Source: Betaproteobacteria bacterium UBA7395 (GTDB taxonomy: Bacteria > Pseudomonadota > Gammaproteobacteria > Burkholderiales > Rhodocyclaceae). Taken from it: 40,024 bases of DNA. The stretch is from assembly GCA_002470165.1 (NCBI GenBank), contig DKNF01000252.1, positions 1 to 40,024 of the forward strand, written 5' to 3'. Numbering within the stretch: position 1 is the stretch's first letter; every line of letters begins with the position of its first letter. The notes below the pieces were generated by a model that searched no databases, was not told the origin of the DNA, and saw nothing but the letters and a program-made list of their open reading frames with translations. This document shows positions 1 to 8,854 of the stretch, in pieces. The translations under genes were made by a program, and so were the position numbers.

Positions 1-194
1 AGACGCCGCAGATGTTCCGTTATGGCCGCCTGGTCGAGGCGCTGGAAAAGCACAATGCCGTCACCGACGAAGCCGGCTCCATCGAGGCGCTGGGGCTGAA
101 ACCGAAACTGGTACGCGGCGATTCGACCAACCTGAAAGTCACTTTTCCGGCCGATCTGGCACTGGCCGCGATGATCCTGAGAGGCCGCAAATGA
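1..194 (+). CDS. ispD: IspD, 2-C-methyl-D-erythritol 4-phosphate cytidylyltransferase (C-terminal end)
   Basis: This is the last 63 or so codons of a gene that enters from the left edge. The frame begins with [10 protein letters not shown], matching the conserved 'TPQ-F' segment of IspD, and continues through an AVTDEA-S-E-LG block and a [14 protein letters not shown] block, both typical of the family C terminus. IspD makes CDP-methylerythritol from CTP and MEP in the cytosolic non-mevalonate isoprenoid pathway. Its TGA stop overlaps the ATG of ispF (ATGA), so the two are translationally coupled, and ispF acts two steps later in the same pathway. The N terminus lies outside the window. Confidence 0.9.
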   Translation, partial: TPQMFRYGRLVEALEKHNAVTDEAGSIEALGLKPKLVRGDSTNLKVTFPADLALAAMILRGRK

Positions 195-673
195 ATATCC
201 GAGTCGGGCAGGGCTACGACGTCCATAAGCTGGTCGAAGGCCGCAAGCTGATCCTCGGTGGCGTCGAGATCGAGCATCCGACCGGGCTGCTCGGGCATTC
301 CGATGCCGATGCGCTGCTGCACGCGATCACCGACGCGCTGCTCGGTGCTGTCGCGCTTGGCGACATCGGCCGCCATTTCCCGGATACCGACCCGCGCTAC
401 GCCGGCGCCGACAGTCGCGTGCTGCTGCGCGCTGCCGTTGCACTATTGGCTGAAAAGGGCTGGCAACCGGTCAATGTCGACGCCACGCTGATCGCCCAGA
501 AGCCGAAACTCGCGCCGCACGCGCCGGCGATGGTCGCCAACGTCGCCGCCGATCTCGGCATCGCCGCCGACTGCGTCAACATCAAGGGCAAGACCAACGA
601 GAAGCTCGGTTATCTCGGTCGCGAGGAAGCGATCGAGGCGCAGGCGGTCGTTCTGGTGGTCCGTGCCGGCTGA
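191..673 (+). CDS. ispF: IspF, 2-C-methyl-D-erythritol 2,4-cyclodiphosphate synthase
   Basis: The 160-residue product has the usual length for IspF. It opens with the GQGYDVHKL signature; Asp10, His12 and His44 (in [10 protein letters not shown]) are the expected divalent-metal ligands, and [13 protein letters not shown] follows. The C terminus has [16 protein letters not shown], the substrate-binding and trimer-contact segment. The enzyme cyclises CDP-ME 2-phosphate to MEcPP in the cytosol. Its start overlaps the ispD stop by 4 bp, and its 3' end overlaps the next gene by 11 bp, indicating one operon. Confidence 0.96.
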   Translation: MNIRVGQGYDVHKLVEGRKLILGGVEIEHPTGLLGHSDADALLHAITDALLGAVALGDIGRHFPDTDPRYAGADSRVLLRAAVALLAEKGWQPVNVDATLIAQKPKLAPHAPAMVANVAADLGIAADCVNIKGKTNEKLGYLGREEAIEAQAVVLVVRAG

Positions 674-1220
674 GCCGAGCGCCCGCGTTTTCTTCGCTTT
701 ATGGCCGTCGACCGCAGTCGCCGACGAATTGGCCAGTCTGGCGGCTGAACTCGCCGCCAGTTGCGGTGGCCGCCCGACCCGCGCCGGGACGGTTCACCTG
801 ACGCTGGCTTTCGTCGGCAATGCCGCCGAGTCCCGCCTGGACGAATTGGCCGCCGCAGCGCGCGGTATTTCGCTCCCGGCCTTTGACTTGATACTCGACC
901 GTGTTGCCGGCTGGGCGCACAACCGCATCATCTGGGCCGGTTGCACCGCGCCGCCGCCTGCGCTCGGCGAACTCGCCGGGTTGTTGCGCGAACGGCTGAT
1001 TGCCGGCAATTTTGCGGTCGACCGCAGAAAAACGACATTTTTCCCGCATGTCACCTTGCTGCGCAAGGCCCAGCGGATACCGCCGGAAAAACCGCTGACA
1101 CCCGCGCGTGACTGGCACTGCCAGGGTTTCGTCCTGGTCAGTTCGCAGTTGTCTGCAGCGGGTGCGGATTACCGCGTGCTCGCAAGCTATCCCTTCGCCT
1201 CCGGGCAGATGCAAGCGTAG
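663..1220 (+). CDS. thpR: ThpR, RNA 2',3'-cyclic phosphodiesterase (LigT family)
   Basis: The 185-residue protein carries the paired HxTx motifs of the 2H phosphoesterase superfamily: HLTL near residue 46 and HVTL near residue 122. The N-terminal RVFFALWPS is typical of ThpR/LigT. Family members hydrolyse 2',3'-cyclic phosphate ends of RNA to 2'-phosphate and may reversibly ligate tRNA halves. The best start is a GTG overlapping the end of ispF; no later in-frame start would preserve the first beta strand. It is the last gene of the ispDF operon and faces the convergent cyclase gene, whose stop lies 7 bp away. Confidence 0.88.
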   Translation: MPAEPSARVFFALWPSTAVADELASLAAELAASCGGRPTRAGTVHLTLAFVGNAAESRLDELAAAARGISLPAFDLILDRVAGWAHNRIIWAGCTAPPPALGELAGLLRERLIAGNFAVDRRKTTFFPHVTLLRKAQRIPPEKPLTPARDWHCQGFVLVSSQLSAAGADYRVLASYPFASGQMQA

Positions 1221-1227
1221 CCAAGCC

Positions 1228-3378
1228 TTACTTGTCGGCGAGCACGATCAGGTCGCCGCTCTGTCCGTCCTGCAGGCGACGATGCTGCATGGCAACCAGC
1301 TGGTCGTCGGGATGCTCGGCGTGCAACTCGGCAAACAGCCGGGTGGCCGTAGCAGGATCGGCAAGCAGCGCGCGGTAGGCGGTCAGGTAGCGATCAAGCG
1401 GCGCCCGGCCTGCAGCGCTGGATGGACCCAAGGTTTCGAACACGGCGAGGGCGCGGGTCTTGCCCTTGAACACTACCTTGCCGACCGGTCGCACTTCGGC
1501 GCTGGGCACCTCGGCCAGGATGGTTTCCGAGATGCAGACGTAAGTGCCCAGATGCTTGTTGGCCGATTCCAGGCGCGCGGCGGTATTGACTGGATCGCCC
1601 AACGCCCGGTAGTCGAACATCGTCTTGCCGCCGAAGTTGCCGACGATCACCTCGCCGGCATGTACCCCGATGCGGGTGGCGCCGAACGGGATGCCTTGTT
1701 CGTTCAGGCGCCGTGCGTAGTCGCTGGCGAAAACCTCCATCTCTTGCGCGCAGGCCAGCGCCCGGGCACAGTGATCGGCTTGCGCCAGCGGGGCGGAAAA
1801 CATGATCGCCACGGCATCGCCGACAATCCGGTCGAGCGTGCCCTCGTGACTGAAGGCGATGGCGATCATCCCGTCGAGGTAATCGTTGAGCAGCGCGACA
1901 GCGCGTGCCGGGTCGATGCCCTCCATCAGCGAGGTGAAACCGGCCAGGTCGGTGAAGATGAAACTGCAGGTCCGCCGCTGCCCGCCGAGCGCCATGTCTT
2001 CCTGATGCTCGATCAGGTGGGCGACGCGGTTGGGCGAGACGTAACGGGCAAAGGCCGTCCTGATCCAGCGCTGGTCGCGCTCGGTGATGAAATGGTGGGC
2101 CAGGCTGCAGAGGGCGAACGACCACAGGATGCCGAGCAGGGGCAAGGTCGGGTCGATCAGCAGGCGGCTGCCGGCGAACGATAGCCAGGAGCCGGCGAGC
2201 ACGGCAAGCATCAGCAACAGGCAGGCGCCGGCTGCCATCATGGCGCGCGTGCGCAGCGCCAGGAAACCGGCCAGCAGGCCGCCGGCGAGCAGCGCGGCAA
2301 ATTCGAGTCCCTGGGCCCAGGCCGGGCGTTCAAGGTAATGCCCGGTCAGGATCTGCTCCAGCGCTTCGGCGTGAACTTCGACGCCGGGAATCAGGCCGAA
2401 TGGACTGAAGCGCAGGTCCATCAGGCCTTGCGCGGAACTGCCGACCAGCACGATATGGCCGGCCAGCGAAGCCAGTGCGGCATCGTCCTCAAGGACCCGC
2501 CAGGCTGGCAGGGTGCGAGCCTTCTGGTGGCCGCTGTAATGCACCCAGATTTCCCCATGCGGCGTCGTCGGGATGCTCAGTTCGCCGATCCGGATTTCCC
2601 CCAGGCCGGCGTTGTCGCGATTGCCGGTCATCTGTTGCAGATGGCCGGCGCTGCGCAGGAAAATTACCGGCGCCGCCTGGGCTACCCGCAAGCTTTCGCT
2701 GACCAGGGTCGGTAACGGGATGTCGCCCTGGCGCAGGACGAGCGGCACACGCCGGACCACGCCGTCGTTATCGGGCACGAAAGTCAGCGCGCCGTTGCCG
2801 CGAGCGGCGTTTTCCAGTTCAGGCAGGGCGGGGACCGCGCCGGCAAAGCCATGCACCCAGGCGACCTGGCTTTCGCCGAGATTGACGAAGGCGGCCTTGC
2901 GTGCCGGCGATTTCGCCTCGTTGCCGGTGCGCGTCAGGGCAAAACCGAGCACGGCGTCCGACTGCGTCAGTTGTCGGGAAAACAGCCGGTCGTGATCGGG
3001 CAATGCCTCGATTTCCTGCCGCAGGCCGCCCGCCAGCTGCCACAGTTCGGCGATGGCCGTCGGCGATGTGCGGTCGGGTTCGGCGAACATGACATCGAAT
3101 CCGATGGCGGCGACGCCGGCATCCGTCAAACGGGCGCTCATCCGGGCAACGAGGTTGCGCGGCCAGGGCCATTGACCGAAGCGCGCCAGGCTCGCCTCAT
3201 CGATGTCGATGACCCGTACCGGCACCTCGACATAGACACGCGGCTGCCAGCGCTGATACTGATCGAAAACCGCATGGCGGACGACCTGCATCGAGGTATC
3301 GGCGAGCGCCTGGACGACGATGACCAGGACGATGACGGCGAGCGGTAGGAGAAGTGTCCAGCGGGAAACGCTTTTCAT
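1228..3378 (-). CDS. CHASE2-domain class III adenylate/guanylate cyclase
   Basis: This 716-residue membrane protein has an N-terminal transmembrane helix (about residues 8-25), an extracytoplasmic CHASE2 sensor domain (about 35-340), a block of hydrophobic helices (about 350-430), and a cytoplasmic class III cyclase domain (about 465-640). In the cyclase domain, FTDLAGFTSL and GDAVAIMFSAPL supply the two metal-binding aspartates, and DPVNTAARLE carries the conserved Asn/Arg that stabilise the transition state. A substrate-selecting Lys/Asp pair cannot be assigned with confidence by eye, so cAMP is likely but cGMP is not excluded. It is divergent from a FecR-domain gene, a frequent neighbour of CHASE2 cyclases. 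Confidence 0.9.
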   Translation of the reverse strand: MKSVSRWTLLLPLAVIVLVIVVQALADTSMQVVRHAVFDQYQRWQPRVYVEVPVRVIDIDEASLARFGQWPWPRNLVARMSARLTDAGVAAIGFDVMFAEPDRTSPTAIAELWQLAGGLRQEIEALPDHDRLFSRQLTQSDAVLGFALTRTGNEAKSPARKAAFVNLGESQVAWVHGFAGAVPALPELENAARGNGALTFVPDNDGVVRRVPLVLRQGDIPLPTLVSESLRVAQAAPVIFLRSAGHLQQMTGNRDNAGLGEIRIGELSIPTTPHGEIWVHYSGHQKARTLPAWRVLEDDAALASLAGHIVLVGSSAQGLMDLRFSPFGLIPGVEVHAEALEQILTGHYLERPAWAQGLEFAALLAGGLLAGFLALRTRAMMAAGACLLLMLAVLAGSWLSFAGSRLLIDPTLPLLGILWSFALCSLAHHFITERDQRWIRTAFARYVSPNRVAHLIEHQEDMALGGQRRTCSFIFTDLAGFTSLMEGIDPARAVALLNDYLDGMIAIAFSHEGTLDRIVGDAVAIMFSAPLAQADHCARALACAQEMEVFASDYARRLNEQGIPFGATRIGVHAGEVIVGNFGGKTMFDYRALGDPVNTAARLESANKHLGTYVCISETILAEVPSAEVRPVGKVVFKGKTRALAVFETLGPSSAAGRAPLDRYLTAYRALLADPATATRLFAELHAEHPDDQLVAMQHRRLQDGQSGDLIVLADK

Positions 3379-3403
3379 CGCAAGACCTGACAGGGTCGGT
3401 TAT

Positions 3404-3433
3404 TTGGCTGATTATCCGGTACTTTCCTATGAT
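3404..3433 (+). promoter_or_regulatory. Putative sigma-70 promoter for the FecR/OmpA/HD-GYP cluster
   Basis: TTGGCT (3404-3409) and TATGAT (3428-3433) are separated by 18 bp, in the divergent gap between the cyclase gene and the FecR-domain gene. This is a pattern match only; no transcript data. Confidence 0.45.
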
Positions 3434-3493
3434 ACGCTGAAGCCTGATGGCGAGTCGTTTGAGCATGCACGACATTGTTCGGAGGGTTGCAAA

Positions 3494-3928
3494 ATGAAAA
3501 ACAAGATAATGGCATTGATGTTGTCCGCTCCCATGCTTGTGCTGGCTGCGGATTCGCCGGTCGGTTTCGTCAAGACGGTCAACGGCGAAGCCTCGGTCAG
3601 CCATCAGGGCAAAGCGGTCAGGGCCGAGGTGGGTACGCCGGTATTCGCCGGTTCGGTCCTCAGGACGGCAGCCCAGGCATCGCTCGGGGTCACCTTCAAG
3701 GACGAGACGGTGATGTCCTTTGGCCCCAATACCGAACTGACGGTGACCGAATATCTCTACGCGCCCGGCCAAGGCAAGCTCAAAATGGGCAGCAAGCTGA
3801 CCCGCGGCAGCCTCAACTATGTTTCCGGCGTGATCGCCAAACTGCAGCCCGATGCGGTTTCGATAGAAACCCCGACCGGCACCATCGGCGTGCGCGGCAC
3901 GCATTTCCTGGTCAATGTCGGGGAGTAA
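3494..3928 (+). CDS. Exported FecR-domain protein
   Basis: The 144-residue protein starts at the ATG preceded by a GGAGGG ribosome-binding site at 3481-3486; a longer in-frame ORF begins upstream but lacks such a site. MKNKIMALMLSAPMLVLA is a Sec signal peptide. The mature part is a FecR domain: G-A-V/S strands, a GTPVFAGSVLRT segment, D-T-V-SFGPNTEL, and a C-terminal SIETPTGTIGVRGTHFLV signature. It is a stand-alone periplasmic domain lacking the inner-membrane anti-sigma region of true FecR, so sigma regulation should not be assumed. It lies 3 bp upstream of the OmpA-like lipoprotein gene and divergent from a CHASE2 cyclase. Confidence 0.85.
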   Translation: MKNKIMALMLSAPMLVLAADSPVGFVKTVNGEASVSHQGKAVRAEVGTPVFAGSVLRTAAQASLGVTFKDETVMSFGPNTELTVTEYLYAPGQGKLKMGSKLTRGSLNYVSGVIAKLQPDAVSIETPTGTIGVRGTHFLVNVGE

Positions 3929-3931
3929 ACC

Positions 3932-4525
3932 ATGCGCCGAATTCACGCCAAACTGCTTGCCGCATTTCTGAGCATCGGCCTGCTCGGCGGTTGTGCCAGC
4001 AAGTCCTATGTCGTCCTGCTCGACAATCCCGATGGCTCCACCGGTGCAGTGGTGATCAAGGGCAGCAAGGGGGAGCAGGTCGTCGATCAGTCCGGCCACG
4101 GTGCCGCGCTGGACGGCTCGACCCGCGCCGCGCCGGTGGCGGCGGAAACAATACAGCGTGACTTCGGTAGCGCCATGGCGGCCCGGCCGATACTGCCCGA
4201 ACGCTTCCTCCTGTATTTCGAGAGCGGCGGTGCCCGCCTGACCGAAGCCTCGGCAGCGCTGTTGCCGAAAATCATCGCTGCCGCCAACCGGCGTCCGGCG
4301 GTCGACGTCTCGATCATCGGCCACACCGACACCATCGGCAAGGCCGAGGTCAATGAGGCGCTGGCTTTACAGCGTGCCCAGGTGATCGCCGATCTGATCA
4401 AGGCCAGGGGACTGAAAGTCCATGCGCTGAGCGTCGAATCGCACGGCGAACGCAACCTGCTGGTGGCCACGGGGGACGAGGTCAGCGAACCGCGCAACCG
4501 GCGGGTTGAAATTTCCCTGCGCTGA
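3932..4525 (+). CDS. OmpA-family peptidoglycan-binding lipoprotein
   Basis: The 197-residue product has a lipoprotein signal with lipobox LGGC (Cys about residue 22), followed by a low-complexity linker and an OmpA-C domain (about 90-197). That domain shows YFESGGARLTEAS, the VSIIGHTDTIG core, an ALQRAQVIADLI helix and the terminal EPRNRRVEISL segment, which is the diaminopimelate-binding arginine region. It is expected to be lipid-anchored, probably in the outer membrane, and to grip peptidoglycan. It sits between the FecR-domain and HD-GYP genes in one orientation, suggesting an envelope-linked signalling unit. Confidence 0.87.
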   Translation: MRRIHAKLLAAFLSIGLLGGCASKSYVVLLDNPDGSTGAVVIKGSKGEQVVDQSGHGAALDGSTRAAPVAAETIQRDFGSAMAARPILPERFLLYFESGGARLTEASAALLPKIIAAANRRPAVDVSIIGHTDTIGKAEVNEALALQRAQVIADLIKARGLKVHALSVESHGERNLLVATGDEVSEPRNRRVEISLR

Positions 4526-4564
4526 CGTTGAGGAATCGACCGCTGCCTTGAACAGCCGAAAGGA

Positions 4565-7549
4565 TTGATCATGCCCGCAAGGTTCCAGTTCCGTTTTCAG
4601 TACTGGGTGTTGTCGGTACTCATGCTGATCGTCCTGTCGCTGACTGCCGGTTTCCTGTTTACGGTCTTCGGCAAGTTCCAGTCGATGATGGAGGACAACG
4701 CCCGCGAGCGCTTCTCGTTGCTCGCCCGCCAGTCGATCGAAGCCACCGGCGAACTGGTCGGCAAGGCGGGACTGATTGCCGGCAATCGAGCCGAAGACCG
4801 CCGCCCGTTTGATCCGGATGGCGCGGTACCGGAGCTGCTTGCCTCACTGGCGGTCACCCCCGATTTCTACGGTCAGTATTTTGGCCTGCCCGACGATGGG
4901 TTCGTCCAGGTCATCGGGATACGCGGCGACAGCCGGCTGATCGAGACGCTGCAGGCGCCGGCCGACACCTGGTTCGCCATTCGCCGGATCACAACCGTGA
5001 CGGGTGGAGAACGTCAGGAGCGCTGGACCTTCCTTGACCGGCATCGTGAATTGCTGGGCCAGCGGGAAAATGCGGCACGGTTTGCGCCGACCTCGCGACC
5101 GTGGTTCCAGAGCGCCATGAAGAATCCGGGGCTGGCGGTGACGCCCCCGTATCTCTTTGCCTCCACCGGCCAGCTGGGGTTGACCATTTCCCGCGCCGTG
5201 TCCGGCCAGGCCGGCGTATTTGCCGTCGATATCAATCTGTCCCGACTGCAGGATTTTCTCGGCGAGCTTCCCTTGTCGCCCAATGCCGCGATCATGCTGC
5301 TTGACGCCGAGAACCGGGTGATCGGTTACAGCCTGCGCGGCGAGGCTTTTTCGGCTCTGGCAATCGAACCGCTGACCCGGCTCGACGCCATTCCCAACCC
5401 GACCTTGCAGGGCCTGGCCACGCTCAAGGAGCAGGATGGTGCGGCCGTCGTGCAGCTTGCGCAGTCGGGCAAGCCGGCGGATTTCGTGGTTGTCCGGCAA
5501 TTGAGCGAGGCATTTCCGGGAGCGCGTTTCACCGTCATCGCCCTGGCACCGATCAGCGACTTTTCCGGTCCGATCGAGAAAGCGCGCGGCGACGTGATGG
5601 CGGTATCGATCGGCATCACCTTGCTGCTGGTGCCGCTGGCCTTGCTCGGCTCGCGTCGGGTAGTCCATGCACTTGCCGCCCTGGCGCGGAATTCGGAGCG
5701 CCTGAAGCGCCTGGATTTCTCCGTCGAGCCGCAGCAGCCGGCCTCGTTCCTCTACGAGATCAATGCTCTGGGCGATGCCCAGATCGTCCTGCAGCACTCG
5801 ATCCGGGACCGTACCTCGGCGCTGAATGTGGCCCAGGACAAGCTGCAGCACCTGGTTGAAATTGGGCTGATGCTGTCGCGGGAAAAAAACCGTGAGAAAT
5901 TGCTGCGCCACATCCTGAAAAGTGCCCAGGAAATATCCCGTTGTGCGGCGGCGACGCTATATCTGAAAACCGAGCACGATACCCTGCGCTTTGCCCTGCG
6001 TACCGCCAGCGATGACCTGCATGATTTCGAGGTGCCGCTGCACGATCCGGTGAGCGGCGCACCCATGACCGGCTACGTATCGACCTATGTGGCGCTGAAT
6101 AACGAGACTGTCGTCATCGACGATGTATACGGGGATACCCGCTTCGATCTCTCGGGGACCATGCAGTTCAGCGAGAAAACCGGGATGCGCGTGGTGTCGA
6201 TGCTGACCATTCCCCTGTCGCCACGCGAGGGCGAGGTGATCGGGGTGCTGCAGTTGATGAACGCCCTCGATCCGGAAAGCGGAGTAGTCATCCCCTTTGC
6301 CCCGGAACTGGTGAGTTTCGTCGAGGCCCTGGCCGCACAATCGGCAGTCACGCTGGAGAACGTCAATCTGCTGGAGTCGCAGAAGCAGTTGATGGATGCC
6401 CTGATCAAGCTGGTGGCCGGCGCAATCGACGCCAAGAGTGCCTATACCGGCGGTCATTGCGAACGGGTGCCCGAACTGGCGATGATGCTCGCCGAAGCGG
6501 CTGCCGCGGTCGACAGCGGACCGCTGGCCGATTTTCGTTTCGCCAGTGAAGATGAGTGGCGGGAATTCCGCATCGGCGCGTGGCTGCACGATTGCGGCAA
6601 GGTGACGACACCTGAATACGTGGTCGACAAGGCAACCAAGCTCGAAACGATTTATAACCGGATTCACGAAGTTCGCACGCGTTTCGAGGTCCTGCTGCGC
6701 GACGCCGAGATCGAGCGCTTGCGAGCGATCCACGAGCGCGGCGAGGATGCGGCAGCGGCCGATGCCCGCTTTGCCGAGCGGCGGGCGCAACTGCTCGACG
6801 ATTTTGCCTTCATCGCCGAGGCCAATATCGGCGGCGAATTCATGGCGCCGGAAAAGGTGGCGCGCGTCGGACAGATTGCCGAAGAGACCTGGCTGCGTCA
6901 TTTCGACGACAGCCTGGGACTGTCGCAGGAAGAAATCCGTCGGCGCGGACCATTCCCGGCCCAGCCCCTGCCCGTGCGCGAGAGGCTGCTGGCCGACAAG
7001 CCGTGGCATGTGGTCCCGCGCGAGCCAGGGCGCCAGACTTTCGATCCGGCGCATGGCTGGAAGGTGACGGTGCCGGAAAACCTCTACAACTTCGGCGAGG
7101 TATACAACCTGGGAATTGCCCGTGGCACGCTGACTGAAGAGGAACGCTTCAAGATCAACGAACACATCATCCAGACGATCCTGATGCTGGAACAACTGCC
7201 GCTGCCGAAATCGCTGCGCCGGGTGCCCGAGTACGCCGGCACGCACCACGAGACGATGATCGGAACGGGGTACCCGCGACGGCTGAACGCCGACGATCTT
7301 TCCATCCCGTCGCGGATCATGGCCATTGCCGACATCTTCGAGGCGCTGACGGCGTCGGACCGGCCGTACAAGCCGATGAAGACGCTGTCGGAATCGATCA
7401 AGATACTTTCCTTCTTCAAGAAGGATCAGCATATCGATCCGGTGTTGTTCGATCTGTTCCTGACCTCCGGCATTTACCGCGTCTACGCCGAACGTTTCCT
7501 CAAACCGGAGCAGATCGACGAGGTCGATATCAGCCGCTTCATCGGCTGA
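4565..7549 (+). CDS. Membrane sensor with GAF and HD-GYP cyclic-di-GMP phosphodiesterase domains
   Basis: The 994-residue protein has a transmembrane helix at about 14-35, a large periplasmic Cache-like sensor to about 345, a second helix near 345-365, a HAMP-like linker, a GAF domain (about 430-600) and an HD-GYP domain (about 620-985). The catalytic region shows GHCERV, LHDCGKV (HD about 674-675), a long charged insertion of about 150 residues, NEHIIQT, HHE (894-896) and RIMAIADIFEALTASDRPYK. Metal ligands are present, but the usual HHExxDGxGYP reads HHETMIGTGYP, with Ile in place of the DG aspartate. Family role: hydrolysis of c-di-GMP. Confidence 0.9.
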   Translation: MIMPARFQFRFQYWVLSVLMLIVLSLTAGFLFTVFGKFQSMMEDNARERFSLLARQSIEATGELVGKAGLIAGNRAEDRRPFDPDGAVPELLASLAVTPDFYGQYFGLPDDGFVQVIGIRGDSRLIETLQAPADTWFAIRRITTVTGGERQERWTFLDRHRELLGQRENAARFAPTSRPWFQSAMKNPGLAVTPPYLFASTGQLGLTISRAVSGQAGVFAVDINLSRLQDFLGELPLSPNAAIMLLDAENRVIGYSLRGEAFSALAIEPLTRLDAIPNPTLQGLATLKEQDGAAVVQLAQSGKPADFVVVRQLSEAFPGARFTVIALAPISDFSGPIEKARGDVMAVSIGITLLLVPLALLGSRRVVHALAALARNSERLKRLDFSVEPQQPASFLYEINALGDAQIVLQHSIRDRTSALNVAQDKLQHLVEIGLMLSREKNREKLLRHILKSAQEISRCAAATLYLKTEHDTLRFALRTASDDLHDFEVPLHDPVSGAPMTGYVSTYVALNNETVVIDDVYGDTRFDLSGTMQFSEKTGMRVVSMLTIPLSPREGEVIGVLQLMNALDPESGVVIPFAPELVSFVEALAAQSAVTLENVNLLESQKQLMDALIKLVAGAIDAKSAYTGGHCERVPELAMMLAEAAAAVDSGPLADFRFASEDEWREFRIGAWLHDCGKVTTPEYVVDKATKLETIYNRIHEVRTRFEVLLRDAEIERLRAIHERGEDAAAADARFAERRAQLLDDFAFIAEANIGGEFMAPEKVARVGQIAEETWLRHFDDSLGLSQEEIRRRGPFPAQPLPVRERLLADKPWHVVPREPGRQTFDPAHGWKVTVPENLYNFGEVYNLGIARGTLTEEERFKINEHIIQTILMLEQLPLPKSLRRVPEYAGTHHETMIGTGYPRRLNADDLSIPSRIMAIADIFEALTASDRPYKPMKTLSESIKILSFFKKDQHIDPVLFDLFLTSGIYRVYAERFLKPEQIDEVDISRFIG

Positions 7550-7555
7550 GCGTCT

Positions 7556-8854
7556 TCAGTCTGCGCGCAGTATCAACCGGGCCAGCAGGCCGCCGCCCGG
7601 GTTGGCCAGCAATTCCAGCCGGCCGCCGTGCAACTGGGCGATGCGCTCGACGATGGCCAGGCCGAGTCCGGTCCCGCTGGCGTCGGTGCGGGCGTTTTCC
7701 AGGCGGGTGAACGGACGCTTGAGGCGCTCGGTTTCGCCTTCCGGAATGCCGGGGCCGCAATCGGCGATTTCGATGCGGATTTCCCGGTCGACCGCAACAG
7801 CCTTCAGGCTGATGGCGCCGCCGCCGTATTTCCAGGCGTTGTCGAGCAGATTGACCACGGCACGGCTGATGGCGCGCGGGCGGACGCTGGCGGTCGATAC
7901 GCCGTCCAGGTCGATTTTCAGACCGCGGCCGATGGCCGCCTGGCGCTCGCCGATGGCGGCGAGCAGGGCGGCCAGGTCAGTCGCTTCCGGCGCCTCGCCG
8001 GACTCGGTGCGGGCGTAGTCCATGAACTGCGAGATCACCGCTTCCATCTGCTCGATATCCGCGACGATGCCCTGGCGGGCGCTTTCGTCGGCGACGCTCA
8101 TTTCGGCTTCCAGGCGCAACCGGGTCAGCGGGGTGCGCAGGTCGTGCGAGATGCCGGCCAGCACTTCCGAGCGATCCTTCTCATGGCGGGCCAGATCGCT
8201 GGCCATGGTGTTGAAGGCAGAGGCTAGTGCCCGCATTTCTTCTGCCCCATCCTCGGGCAAGGGCGACGGTGTCTGGCCGCGGCCGACGGCCTGTGCCGAA
8301 CTGGCCATGGCTTTCAACGGGCGGGTAATGCGCGAGGCGATCAGCCAGGCGACCAGCAGGGCCAGTGCCACGGCCAGCGCCGCCCAGCTCAGCCAGCGGG
8401 TGGCGAAATTCCGGCTGACCCGCTCGCGTGGCAAAACCAGCCAGTATTCGTCTTCGTCGCGCTCGTCGAGCCGGAAGCTGATCCAGAAACCCGGTTCGTC
8501 ATTGACCTCGGCGGCGATCCGCGTCGCCGGGCCGAGCCGGGCGACGACCGCTTCGCGCATCAGCTGGTGAAAGCGCGAATCCGGCATCGGCAGGATGCGA
8601 TCCTGGGGTTCGGCCGGCAGCAGGCGAATGCCCTCGCGCGACGAGAACTCGGCGAACAGTCCGGGGCGCTTGTCCGGCGCCGCGGCGAACAGCGAGGCAC
8701 GGATCAGGTTGACCGCCGAGGTGGCCATGTTGGCGGACTCGCGGGCGCGCGGTTCGACATCGATATGGCTGAACAGCGCCAGCCAGCCAGCCGTGCTGCT
8801 CAGCACCAGCAGGGCCAGCAACAGGAAGGTGCGCGCCAGCAGCGAGCGCGGCAT
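7556..8854 (-). CDS. envZ: EnvZ-like osmosensor histidine kinase
   Basis: The 432-residue kinase has a transmembrane helix at about 8-28, a periplasmic loop to about 155, a second helix (about 160-182), a HAMP domain, and the H box GISHDLRTPLTR with phospho-acceptor His near residue 235. The ATPase domain follows: N box with NAWKYGG, G1 DCGPGIPEGE, and G2 GTGLGLAIVERIAQLHGG. Its start codon overlaps the stop of the response-regulator gene (ATGA). The architecture and partner match EnvZ-OmpR, a membrane sensor that phosphorylates OmpR and so controls porin and other envelope genes. The specific stimulus cannot be read from sequence. Confidence 0.85.
   Translation of the reverse strand: MPRSLLARTFLLLALLVLSSTAGWLALFSHIDVEPRARESANMATSAVNLIRASLFAAAPDKRPGLFAEFSSREGIRLLPAEPQDRILPMPDSRFHQLMREAVVARLGPATRIAAEVNDEPGFWISFRLDERDEDEYWLVLPRERVSRNFATRWLSWAALAVALALLVAWLIASRITRPLKAMASSAQAVGRGQTPSPLPEDGAEEMRALASAFNTMASDLARHEKDRSEVLAGISHDLRTPLTRLRLEAEMSVADESARQGIVADIEQMEAVISQFMDYARTESGEAPEATDLAALLAAIGERQAAIGRGLKIDLDGVSTASVRPRAISRAVVNLLDNAWKYGGGAISLKAVAVDREIRIEIADCGPGIPEGETERLKRPFTRLENARTDASGTGLGLAIVERIAQLHGGRLELLANPGGGLLARLILRAD

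Noticed and set aside
5957..7432. Long minus-strand open frame (491 codons) opposite the HD-GYP gene
   Set aside because: Its translation is Arg/His/Gln-rich, has no domain features, and mirrors the codon bias of the GC-rich sense gene; treated as antisense shadow.
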